Part shown: piece after piece, positions 17,927-25,353 of the stretch
How positions within the stretch are numbered: position 1 is the first letter of the stretch
How the letters are laid out: each line of letters starts with the position of its first letter
NCBI GenBank assembly: GCA_025056115.1
Contig: JANWVM010000022.1
Coordinates: forward strand, 1-38,380
Direction of reading: 5' to 3'
DNA: 38,380 nucleotides
From: Gloeomargarita sp. SKYG116
GTDB lineage: Bacteria > Cyanobacteriota > Cyanobacteriia > Gloeomargaritales > Gloeomargaritaceae
Program-made: the position numbers and the translations under genes
Notes under the pieces: generated by a model
The model's input: only the letters and a program-made list of their open reading frames with translations
Databases searched by the model: none
Told to the model about the DNA's origin: nothing

Positions 17927-18693
17927 TATCTGCCGGTGGCAATTGCCCCGCCAAAGGTAAACCACAAACCTAGCTCAAAGCCGTAACCTGGTCCATCAAT
18001 TTGTTTGTAAGCTGCTGGAACAATGCGGATAAAGTCATTGGCCTTGATGCGAAATTGACCAACAACTTTCGTAAAATCTGCTTCCCGGTCTTGCGTGCCA
18101 ATAATACTGTCAATTTGAGCAGCAACATCGAGACGATCAGTGACTGGAATGGCAATTTCACCAAAGGCGCGGAACTCATCGGAACGTTTGCTGAAATAAG
18201 GGCGATAACCCACTTCAACCGTCCAGTAACCAAACCGACGACCTACAGCAAAGGAACGACTGACCGGCACCCGTACATCCAAACCCACACCTCCCCGTGA
18301 CAAGGGCAAGGGCGCGTTAGGGTCATAACCCAAAGGAATAATGGGTGTCACCTGCAGAGCGGCTGCCCAGCGAGGGTCCCGCGTAAAGCGCCAGCGCACA
18401 CCAACTTCCGCATCAAAAAAACCACTATTAGTGCGAGCCGGATTGAACTGGTCATCCCGAATCCACTGGTAAGGCACTTTGAAGATTAGGGTGATGTTCT
18501 CTTTCAATCCGTATTCGGCATAGGCTTCTACTTCTAGCTTTTCAAACGTACGACTTTCGAGCGTCCGAAAAGTAGTACTGACAAAAGCACCACCTTCTGG
18601 TTGTGTGAAGCCCCCTGCCCAGCTACGACTAGCGCCAATAGCATTCAACAAAAGACCGACCCCGACTATCCCCCAAATATGTATCTTCCCCAT
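17926..18693 (-). CDS. Outer-membrane beta-barrel-like protein
   Basis: The 255-residue protein has a signal peptide (MGKIHIWGIVGVGLLLNAIGASRSWA, cleavage near residue 26) followed by alternating aromatic/charged strands typical of outer-membrane barrels: GAFVSTTFRTLESRTF, KLEVEAYAEYGLKENITLIFKVPYQ, VGVRWRFTRD, WAAALQVTPIIPLGY, WTVEVGYRPYF, and a final strand FELGLWFTF. It resembles the transporter-like barrels annotated as MetA-pathway-of-phenol-degradation or similar proteins, though no substrate can be named. ATG at 18693 is preceded at 8 nt by GGAGGT (18707-18702). It is the first gene of a two-gene unit with the GH5-like enzyme, whose ATG overlaps this stop codon. Confidence 0.7.
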   Translation of the reverse strand: MGKIHIWGIVGVGLLLNAIGASRSWAGGFTQPEGGAFVSTTFRTLESRTFEKLEVEAYAEYGLKENITLIFKVPYQWIRDDQFNPARTNSGFFDAEVGVRWRFTRDPRWAAALQVTPIIPLGYDPNAPLPLSRGGVGLDVRVPVSRSFAVGRRFGYWTVEVGYRPYFSKRSDEFRAFGEIAIPVTDRLDVAAQIDSIIGTQDREADFTKVVGQFRIKANDFIRIVPAAYKQIDGPGYGFELGLWFTFGGAIATGR

Positions 18694-18701
18694 ACCAGAT
18701 G

Positions 18702-18707
18702 ACCTCC
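18702..18707 (-). promoter_or_regulatory. Consensus Shine-Dalgarno of the barrel gene
   Basis: GGAGGT on the minus strand lies 8 nt before the ATG at 18693. It is one of the few near-consensus sites in the window and fixes the start of the signal peptide. Confidence 0.7.
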
Positions 18708-18856
18708 GTAAAGTGAATACGATGGCGTAGTGGGGGAGCGAAATGTTGTCACACCACAGCCTGATTATATCAGAGTGGGGTAGAAACTCCTGGCGTGTTG
18801 GCTCATTAGTGCCTACAGTAAAGAAGGTATCTCAACTCCAGAAGTTCCTTTGACCC

Positions 18857-20044
18857 ATGGCTGAGCATCACAAAGCACGTCCCTTGCCTCCTGGCAGCCT
18901 ACGCCCAGCAAAGCAACTGTGCAGCGAGTGTGGCCTATGCGATACCTCCTACATTCATTACGTCAAATCGGCCTGCGCTTTTTTGAATCAGCAATTTGAT
19001 GCTTTAGAAATTCAAGTGCATGGTCGCCAACGGGATATCAATCAAGAAAATGAGTGCTATTTTGGTGTCCATCAAATGATGGTCGCAGCTCGTAAAAAAC
19101 AACCCCTATTGGGCGCTCAGTGGACAGGAATTGTGACCACCATTGGCATGCGTATGTTGCAAAAAAAGTGGGTTGAAGGAGTTGTTTGTGTACAGAATAC
19201 GCCGGAAGACCGTTTTCAGCCACAACCCGTTCTGGCCCGTACTCCCGAAGAGGTGTTCGCTGCTCGAGTGAACAAGCCCACTCTGTCGCCAAATTTAAAT
19301 TTGTTGGATGAAATTGAGCGTTCCGGTATTCGCCGGTTGCTAGTCATTGGGGTTGGATGTCAAATTCAGGCGCTGCGGGCAGTGCAAAAATATTTGGGCT
19401 TAGAAAAGCTCTATGTTTTAGGAACACCTTGTGTAGATAACGTGACAAGGGCAGGTCTACAAAAGTTTTTGGAAACCACGAGTCGCTCGCCACACACAGT
19501 TGTTCACTATGAATTTATGCAGGACTATCATGTGTATTTCAAACATGAGGATGGTTCCGTAGAGAAAGTGCCCTTTTTCGGTTTGAATACAAAGGAGCTG
19601 AAAGATATTTTTGCGCCCTCATGTTTGAGTTGTTTTGATTACGTAAACGGTCTAGCAGATTTGGTGGTGGGCTACATGGGAGCGCCCTTCGGTTGGCAGT
19701 GGCTAGTGGTGCGCAATGAACGGGGACAGGAGATGTTTGATTTGGTACGGGATGAACTGGAATTGCAACCTGTGATGAGCCAAGGACAACGACATCAAGC
19801 TGTGCAACAAAGTATTCCGGCGTATGACCAGGGTGTAACACTACCAATGTGGGCGGCGCGGTTAATGGGTGTGTTCATCGAAAAATTTGGCCCCAAAGGA
19901 TTGGAATATGCCCGCTTTTCGATTGACTCTCATTTCACTCGCAATTACTTGTATGTCCGCCGTCACTACCCCCACAAACTAGCAAGTCATGTACCAGAAT
20001 TTGCTAAAAAAATTGTTAGCCAATATCGCTTACCTGAAACCTGA
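18857..20044 (+). CDS. bciB: Ferredoxin-dependent divinyl chlorophyllide 8-vinyl reductase (BciB type)
   Basis: This 395-residue protein belongs to the F420-hydrogenase beta-subunit-like (FrhB) family. It matches the cyanobacterial BciB group (Synechocystis Slr1923), which reduces the 8-vinyl group of divinyl (proto)chlorophyllide using ferredoxin, with FAD and two 4Fe-4S clusters. Cluster ligands are visible as CSECGLC (C22, C25, C28) and C40 near the N-terminus, with further cysteines in GVGCQIQAL, GTPCVDN and APSCLSCFDY. The related 7-hydroxymethyl chlorophyll a reductase has the same fold, but in cyanobacteria this form is the 8-vinyl reductase. ATG at 18857 starts just before the conserved PGSLRPAK segment. 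The stop TGA overlaps the ATG of the next gene by one base. Confidence 0.92.
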   Translation: MAEHHKARPLPPGSLRPAKQLCSECGLCDTSYIHYVKSACAFLNQQFDALEIQVHGRQRDINQENECYFGVHQMMVAARKKQPLLGAQWTGIVTTIGMRMLQKKWVEGVVCVQNTPEDRFQPQPVLARTPEEVFAARVNKPTLSPNLNLLDEIERSGIRRLLVIGVGCQIQALRAVQKYLGLEKLYVLGTPCVDNVTRAGLQKFLETTSRSPHTVVHYEFMQDYHVYFKHEDGSVEKVPFFGLNTKELKDIFAPSCLSCFDYVNGLADLVVGYMGAPFGWQWLVVRNERGQEMFDLVRDELELQPVMSQGQRHQAVQQSIPAYDQGVTLPMWAARLMGVFIEKFGPKGLEYARFSIDSHFTRNYLYVRRHYPHKLASHVPEFAKKIVSQYRLPET

Positions 20045-21264
20045 TGAATATTCTGCACCTGAGTACCTACGACACATTTGGGGGAGCTGCAAGAGCTGCT
20101 TACCGTCTGCACCAAGGGTTGCAACAAGCCGGAATTCATTCTCAAAAATTAGTGCTCAGGAAACACAGTCAAGACCCAACAGTTCATGTCTATGCTGAAT
20201 CCCGCTGGCTGCGACGTTTACGAACAATTGCTGACCAATGGCCGTTGAGTTTTTATCCTAACCACTCCCGTGCATTTTCTGTACATTGGGTGCCCAATTC
20301 AGTTGCTAGAAAAATTAAATATTTTGACTTTGATATTCTACATGTTCACTGGATTAACCGGTTTCTAATTCCAGAAATACTTCCTAAATTAACTCATAAA
20401 CCTATCATTTGGACACTGCAGGATATGTGGGCAATTACAGGAGGATGTCACTACACGCAAGGATGTATTTTTTTTACTACCCAATGTGGCTGTTGTCCAC
20501 AGTTAAACAGCACCCAGAAAAATGATTTATCCTACTGGCTGTGGCAACGAAAAAAGCGGGCATGGCGTCATTTTCAACCAGTGATTGTTACGCCCAGTAC
20601 GTGGCTGGCTGATGCAGTGAAACGGAGTCCCCTCCTAGGACATTGCGAAATAAAAATTATCCCCAATGGTATAGATACTGAGCGCTATCGAGTCATTCCC
20701 CAATCCGTTGCTCGGCAGGTCCTGCAATTGCCTCAGGACAAAAAAATTGTCTTAACTGGTGGCGTTAGTTTACTAAAAGAATCGCATAAAGGTTGGGATT
20801 TATTCTGTAAAGCAGCCCAAATCCTCAAGACTCAGATGGATATCCTGTGGGTGATTTTTGGGCAACAAGAAGCGCCAGGGTTAGAAGAATTGCCTGTTCG
20901 TTGTCTTGGCACCTTAACCGATGATATTGCTCTAGCGCTGGCCTATAGTGCTGCGGATGTCATGGTAGTACCATCGCGGCAGGATAATTTTCCACAAACA
21001 GCAACAGAAGCAATGGCCTGTGGGACGCCGGTGGTGGGATTTGCCGGAACAGGGGTGCAGGACATTGTGGATCAGCAGGTGAACGGTTACTTGGCCCAGC
21101 CGTTTGACCCGCAAAGCCTCGCTCAGGGCATTACTTGGGTATTAGAAAAAGGGTTTGAACTACGGGAGCCGGCTCGGCAGAAGGTGGAGCAGGCTTTTAG
21201 TTTGAAAGTAATTGTCAAACAATATATCAGTTTGTACCAGTCGCTTATCCTGTCTTCTTCTTAG
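20044..21264 (+). CDS. Family 4 glycosyltransferase
   Basis: The 406-residue protein has a GT-B fold of family GT4. The N-terminal Rossmann domain begins MNILHLSTYDTFGGAARAAY with the glycine-rich acceptor loop, and the C-terminal domain has IIPNGIDTERY, a donor-binding K in LLKESHKGWDLF, VVPSRQDNFPQTATEAMACG, then TPVVGF, which is the E-x7-E type nucleotide-sugar site. A central cysteine-rich patch (GGCHYTQGC ... QCGCCPQ) recalls the WcaC-like group of exopolysaccharide transferases. It acts at the cytoplasmic face of the membrane; donor and acceptor are unknown. ATG at 20044 overlaps the bciB stop (TGATG), so translation is probably coupled. Its last 20 bp overlap yidC on the opposite strand. 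Confidence 0.9.
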   Translation: MNILHLSTYDTFGGAARAAYRLHQGLQQAGIHSQKLVLRKHSQDPTVHVYAESRWLRRLRTIADQWPLSFYPNHSRAFSVHWVPNSVARKIKYFDFDILHVHWINRFLIPEILPKLTHKPIIWTLQDMWAITGGCHYTQGCIFFTTQCGCCPQLNSTQKNDLSYWLWQRKKRAWRHFQPVIVTPSTWLADAVKRSPLLGHCEIKIIPNGIDTERYRVIPQSVARQVLQLPQDKKIVLTGGVSLLKESHKGWDLFCKAAQILKTQMDILWVIFGQQEAPGLEELPVRCLGTLTDDIALALAYSAADVMVVPSRQDNFPQTATEAMACGTPVVGFAGTGVQDIVDQQVNGYLAQPFDPQSLAQGITWVLEKGFELREPARQKVEQAFSLKVIVKQYISLYQSLILSSS

Positions 21265-22402
21265 GTCGGTTGCGTTCAAAGGGTAAGGTTTCTGCTTGGG
21301 CGGCCAGCGTTTTTTTCTGCTCATCCACAATCTTTTGTAGATGTTCCGGCAGGGGTTCACGAGATAGGATAAAAGTCTGCACTGTCTGGAAGATGTTGGC
21401 AATCACCATATACATCAAGACGCCAGCAGGGAGGGGGAAAAAGAGGAACATGACTGCCAAGATCAATGGGAGTGATTTGTTGACTTGCTCTTGCTGCGGA
21501 TTTTTAATCAAATCTCCTTGACTGGTAATCATCTGGCTGACGTAGGTACTGGTGGCAAAAATGAGTACTAAAATCACAGTGTCCCAGTGAATCATGCCCT
21601 TGCTATCAACAACCCCAACTTGACCCAGGGCAGAGATGAATAGAAAGCCTTCATTGGCGGCTAAGCCGGGTATGACACCAACTAGAGAAACTTTGCCGGG
21701 TTGCAGTGCCTTGAGTTTAGTCTCCCCGCTTTCTGTTGTGATGAGTTCTACTAAATCAGCGCCATTTTTGACTGTCCAATGCGGTGTGAGATCAGGATTG
21801 TTCACTTCCTGAATAATGCTGGATAAGCTGCGGCCATCAGGAGTACGAAAGTCCAGAACAGTTTCATCGCCAACACGGAGTTTATTCCCCGCTGTACTCA
21901 CTGCTGTAATGGGATAGTGCAAACCGGGTTTGACGTAGATGTTGTGTGATTGGGAATAGAAGGGTTGAGATTGCACCACCTGCTCGCGCGGTACGATTTC
22001 TAATTCCACCGGATAGGACACGTCAGCAAATGGCGACCCGCGTAAGGTGGCAAATAAAGCAAATAGAATCGGCAGTTGCAAGATGAGCGGCAGGCAACCC
22101 GCAAGGGGGTTTCCAAACTCCTGATAAACCTTGGCCATTTCTTCCTGTTGCTTGGCGGGGTCATTTTTGTAACGTTCCTGGATTTCCCGCACCCGTTTTT
22201 GCATCACTGGCTGCGCCACTTTCATCTGTCGCATGTTACGAATCTGGCCAGCGCTGACCGGTGCTAAGGCTGCCCGCACCACTAACGTCAAAGCCACAAT
22301 CGCTAACCCGTAGCTCGGCACCACCCCGTAGAAAAAGTCCAGAATGGGGAGCATGAGATTGTTGGAAAGGAAGTTTGTGCCGAACAGGTCCATAAGCTGC
22401 AT
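21245..22402 (-). CDS. yidC: Membrane protein insertase YidC/Oxa1/Alb3
   Basis: YidC inserts membrane proteins, with or without SecYEG; in cyanobacteria it also serves thylakoid proteins such as D1. The 385-residue protein has the core helices: YGLAIVALTLVVRAALAPVS followed by the cytosolic coiled hairpin (QPVMQKRVREIQERYKNDPAKQQEEMAKVYQEF), GNPLAGCLPLILQLPILFALFATL, then two C-terminal helices near VILVLIFATSTYVSQ and LPLILAVMFLFFPLPAGVLMYMVIANIF. The conserved Arg in the groove is in LVVRAAL. As in other cyanobacteria a sizeable extracytoplasmic loop of about 130 residues interrupts the core after ATLRGSPF. The tail KKTLAAQAETLPFERNRPKKK is basic, as in ribosome-binding forms. It is a single gene here, not with rnpA/rpmH. 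Confidence 0.95.
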   Translation of the reverse strand: MQLMDLFGTNFLSNNLMLPILDFFYGVVPSYGLAIVALTLVVRAALAPVSAGQIRNMRQMKVAQPVMQKRVREIQERYKNDPAKQQEEMAKVYQEFGNPLAGCLPLILQLPILFALFATLRGSPFADVSYPVELEIVPREQVVQSQPFYSQSHNIYVKPGLHYPITAVSTAGNKLRVGDETVLDFRTPDGRSLSSIIQEVNNPDLTPHWTVKNGADLVELITTESGETKLKALQPGKVSLVGVIPGLAANEGFLFISALGQVGVVDSKGMIHWDTVILVLIFATSTYVSQMITSQGDLIKNPQQEQVNKSLPLILAVMFLFFPLPAGVLMYMVIANIFQTVQTFILSREPLPEHLQKIVDEQKKTLAAQAETLPFERNRPKKKTG

Positions 22403-22466
22403 CCCAATGGCGTACTTCCTCTGATATTAACCTTTGTTGCCGCTCGTTGGTGGCTACACTGGAACT

Positions 22467-24860
22467 ATGGCATGGGACGGTTCACGGGTGGCGCAGGCGC
22501 TGGCGATTGAGCAACAAGCGGGCTATCCCAATCTCCAAGGCCGCCAGTACCAGTTTTATGAGTTTCTGCTGGAACAGATGCGCTTGGTGCCTTTGGATTG
22601 GCTGCCAACGGCGATGATTAACCAGTGGGAAGTGCTTCTGGCGGAGTTGCCCCACTATCCCCATCTGACCTGTGACCAACGGGAAGCCCTAATCCAGCGG
22701 ATTATGAACCTGTTACCCCACATTCGTACCCCAGGAGCTGCGCCGCGCGTGCAAGAAAAAATGACATCCGCTTTTCGAGATGGCACGCCGATTCAGGAGT
22801 TAGACATACTAAAGCCGCAACAGAAGAAATATCTCTACCAATTGGGCCTGAGCACCCTGGGTGATATTTTGCGTTACTACCCCCGCAGTTACGTAGATTA
22901 TTCCCAGCGCTTGCTGATCAAGGATTTGCAGCCAGGGACAACGGTGACCATCATTGCGACGATTCGCAGTTTTCGATGTTTCACTAGCCCCAAAAACCCC
23001 CAGTTGACTATCTTGGAATGGTGGGTGGCAGACCGCTCAGGCCGGCTGAAGATTAATCGGTATGTGATGGGTAAACGCTACGCCAATAAAGCCTGGCAAG
23101 AACAACAGAAAAGACAATATCCAGTCGGGACGTTGATTGCTGTTTCGGGATTGGTTAAAGGGACTAAATTCAGCAAAACGCTGACCGAACCTCAGATTCA
23201 AATTATTGACGAGGATGCTGAAGAATCGGTCGGTAAGATTGTGCCGGTCTATGCCCTGAAGGGGAATTTGAAGGCGAGTTGGGTACGACAGGCCATCCAT
23301 GCGGTTTTACCCCTGGTGAAATCCTGGCCGGACCCCTTACCTGCATCCCTGCGACAGCGTTATCACCTAGTCCCTCTGGCTACGGCTTATCAAGGTATCC
23401 ATGCGCCCCATCACTCTGAGGAACTGAAACGCGCCCGTACTCGCTTGGTGTTTGATGAACTGTTCTATCTCCAACTGAGTTTTTTGCGGCGGCGACAACA
23501 ACAACGTCGTCAGACCAGTCCGGTGCTGCATGCAGAGGGAGAATTGCTGCGTAAATTTCGGGCGCAATTGCCGTTTCAACTGACAGGGGCGCAGGAGCGG
23601 GTGATCCAAGAGATTCTCCAGGATTTACGCCAGCCACAGCCGATGCAACGCTTGGTACAGGGGGATGTGGGTTCGGGTAAAACAGTGGTGGCGGTGATGG
23701 CCATGCTGGCGGCGATTGAAGCGGGATATCAGGTCGCAATGATGGCGCCGACGGAAGTGCTGGCTGAGCAACATTACCAAAAGCTGTTGGACTGGTTAAC
23801 GCCCCTGCATATCCCGGTGGAGTTACTCACGGGTTCTACAAAAGCCAGTCAACGCCGGCAGATTTTAGCCCAGTTATCGACTGGAGAAGTGCCCCTCGTG
23901 GTGGGAACCCATGCCTTAATTCAAGAGGAGGTGCAGTTTGCGCATCTGGGGCTGGTGGTGATTGATGAACAGCATCGGTTTGGGGTGGAACAACGGTCGC
24001 TATTGCAGCAAAAAGGGATGGCGCCCCATGTACTGACAATGACAGCCACACCAATTCCTCGTACTCTAGCTCTAGCGATTCATGGCGATTTGGATGTGAG
24101 TCAAATTGATGAGTTGCCCCCCGGTCGCCAGCCGATTCAAACGACGGTCATTCCAGGCAGTCAGCGCCATTTTGCCTATGACTTGATTCGCCGGGAGGTG
24201 GCGCAGGGCCGGCAAGCCTACATCATCCTGCCGTTGATTGAGGAGTCGGAAAAGCTGGAGGCGCGAGCAGCAGTAGCAGAGTACGAAAAATTGCAGGCTC
24301 TCACCTTCAAGGGCTTGCGGTTGGGGTTACTGCACGGGCGACAGTCGGCCACCGAACGGGATGCCACCCTAAGAGCGTTTCGGGATGGGGAGATTCAAAT
24401 TCTAGTCTCGACGACGGTGGTGGAGGTGGGGGTTGATGTACCTAACGCGACGGTGATGATGGTGGAAAACGCTGAGCGGTTCGGGTTGGCGCAACTGCAT
24501 CAACTGCGGGGACGGGTAGGGCGAGGCGAGCATCCTTCCTACTGCATTTTGGTGACCCAAAGCCAAGGAGAGGATACACAGCAACGCTTACAGGTGTTAA
24601 CCCAGTCCCAGGATGGCTTTTTTATCGCCGAAATGGACTTGCGCCTGCGGGGGCCAGGGGAGATTCTGGGAACGCGCCAAGCAGGATTGCCGGACTTAGC
24701 GCTCGCCAGCCTGATGGAGGACCAGGACATTCTGGAAACGGCCCGCCGTGCGGCTGAACAACTCCTGCAACAAGACCCCGACTTAACCCAGCATCCCCAG
24801 ATTGACGCCGAACTCAAGCAGCGCTGGGAACGGCTGACGGGGCGAGTGGTGTTGAGCTAG
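22467..24860 (+). CDS. recG: ATP-dependent DNA helicase RecG
   Basis: RecG remodels stalled replication forks and Holliday junctions. The protein of about 797 residues has the cyanobacterial N-terminal extension, the wedge/OB domain (LSTLGDILRYYPRSYVDYS ... VSGLVKGTKF) and the SF2 motor: Walker A GDVGSGKT (399-406), DEQH box at D500 (VIDEQHRFG), motif III TATPIPRTLAL, and motif VI QLRGRVGRGEHPSY. The C-terminal region has the RecG-type MDLRLRGPGEILGTRQAG. A TTG at 22434 could add 11 residues, but ATG at 22467 (MAWDGSRV) is more credible. The gene is divergent from yidC, and its stop TAG is shared through a CTAG palindrome with the convergent zinc-ribbon gene. Confidence 0.95.
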   Translation: MAWDGSRVAQALAIEQQAGYPNLQGRQYQFYEFLLEQMRLVPLDWLPTAMINQWEVLLAELPHYPHLTCDQREALIQRIMNLLPHIRTPGAAPRVQEKMTSAFRDGTPIQELDILKPQQKKYLYQLGLSTLGDILRYYPRSYVDYSQRLLIKDLQPGTTVTIIATIRSFRCFTSPKNPQLTILEWWVADRSGRLKINRYVMGKRYANKAWQEQQKRQYPVGTLIAVSGLVKGTKFSKTLTEPQIQIIDEDAEESVGKIVPVYALKGNLKASWVRQAIHAVLPLVKSWPDPLPASLRQRYHLVPLATAYQGIHAPHHSEELKRARTRLVFDELFYLQLSFLRRRQQQRRQTSPVLHAEGELLRKFRAQLPFQLTGAQERVIQEILQDLRQPQPMQRLVQGDVGSGKTVVAVMAMLAAIEAGYQVAMMAPTEVLAEQHYQKLLDWLTPLHIPVELLTGSTKASQRRQILAQLSTGEVPLVVGTHALIQEEVQFAHLGLVVIDEQHRFGVEQRSLLQQKGMAPHVLTMTATPIPRTLALAIHGDLDVSQIDELPPGRQPIQTTVIPGSQRHFAYDLIRREVAQGRQAYIILPLIEESEKLEARAAVAEYEKLQALTFKGLRLGLLHGRQSATERDATLRAFRDGEIQILVSTTVVEVGVDVPNATVMMVENAERFGLAQLHQLRGRVGRGEHPSYCILVTQSQGEDTQQRLQVLTQSQDGFFIAEMDLRLRGPGEILGTRQAGLPDLALASLMEDQDILETARRAAEQLLQQDPDLTQHPQIDAELKQRWERLTGRVVLS

Positions 24861-25201
24861 CGGTAGGTAGGGCGCAAGGTTACGGTGGGTAAGGTACACT
24901 GCCGCAAGATGTTTTCAACCCGCGCCCGCATCTCCTCCGGCATCTCTGCAGCCAGGATGGAAGGGTGATAGGTGGCGACATAGGCGATAAACGCCCAGAA
25001 GCGAGTCATAGGGTCTGTGGTGTGGCGGTTGATTTCCCGAATGACAGCCCCAAACTCCTCGAGGGTCTCGACTGCGTAGTGATGGTCGCTGAACACGATG
25101 TCAAGCGAAATATCACTGGTTGCCCCAACCCCACAGTGCTCACACGGACAGAGAGCACCAAACTTGATCCCGCCGCAGTGAAAACAGAGCGCCAAAGTCA
25201 T
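24857..25201 (-). CDS. Small zinc-ribbon protein, function unknown
   Basis: From ATG at 25201 the protein has 114 residues. It begins MTLALCFHCGGIKFGALCPCEHCG, a four- to five-cysteine ribbon that should bind one zinc. The rest is a helical domain with SDISLDIVFSDHHYAVETLEEFG, FWAFIAYVATYHP and EEMRARVENILRQC. Proteins with this CxxCGxIKFGAxCPC start occur in scattered bacteria including cyanobacteria, to my recollection as uncharacterised conserved proteins; I know no function. A 37-codon upstream extension exists but would run through the clpC terminator, so it is rejected. The stop shares CTAG with recG. Confidence 0.7.
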   Translation of the reverse strand: MTLALCFHCGGIKFGALCPCEHCGVGATSDISLDIVFSDHHYAVETLEEFGAVIREINRHTTDPMTRFWAFIAYVATYHPSILAAEMPEEMRARVENILRQCTLPTVTLRPTYR

Positions 25202-25290
25202 AGAGTTTGCCTCAGCTAAGGAACACTTTTTCAGACCTACACTGAATCTACAGTCGGTTAGGAAATGCACTGTTCCAGCAGCCAATCCCC

Positions 25291-25328
25291 AAAAAATAAG
25301 AAGGCCCTGCACTGATCACAGAGCCTCC
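25291..25328 (-). terminator. Rho-independent terminator of clpC
   Basis: Reading the minus strand after the clpC stop, a 10-bp stem (25328-25319 with 25309-25300, GGAGGCTCTG paired to CAGGGCCTTC with two G-U pairs) closes a 9-nt loop and is followed by the T-rich run TTATTTTTT (25299-25291). It lies 26 bp after the stop codon. It is the only convincing intrinsic terminator I found in the window. Confidence 0.7.
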
Positions 25329-25353
25329 TGCTATGAAGGGAGCTGCGTACTCG

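Noticed and set aside
25202-25312. 37-codon extension of the zinc-ribbon gene
   Set aside because: It crosses the clpC terminator hairpin and has no recognisable sequence.
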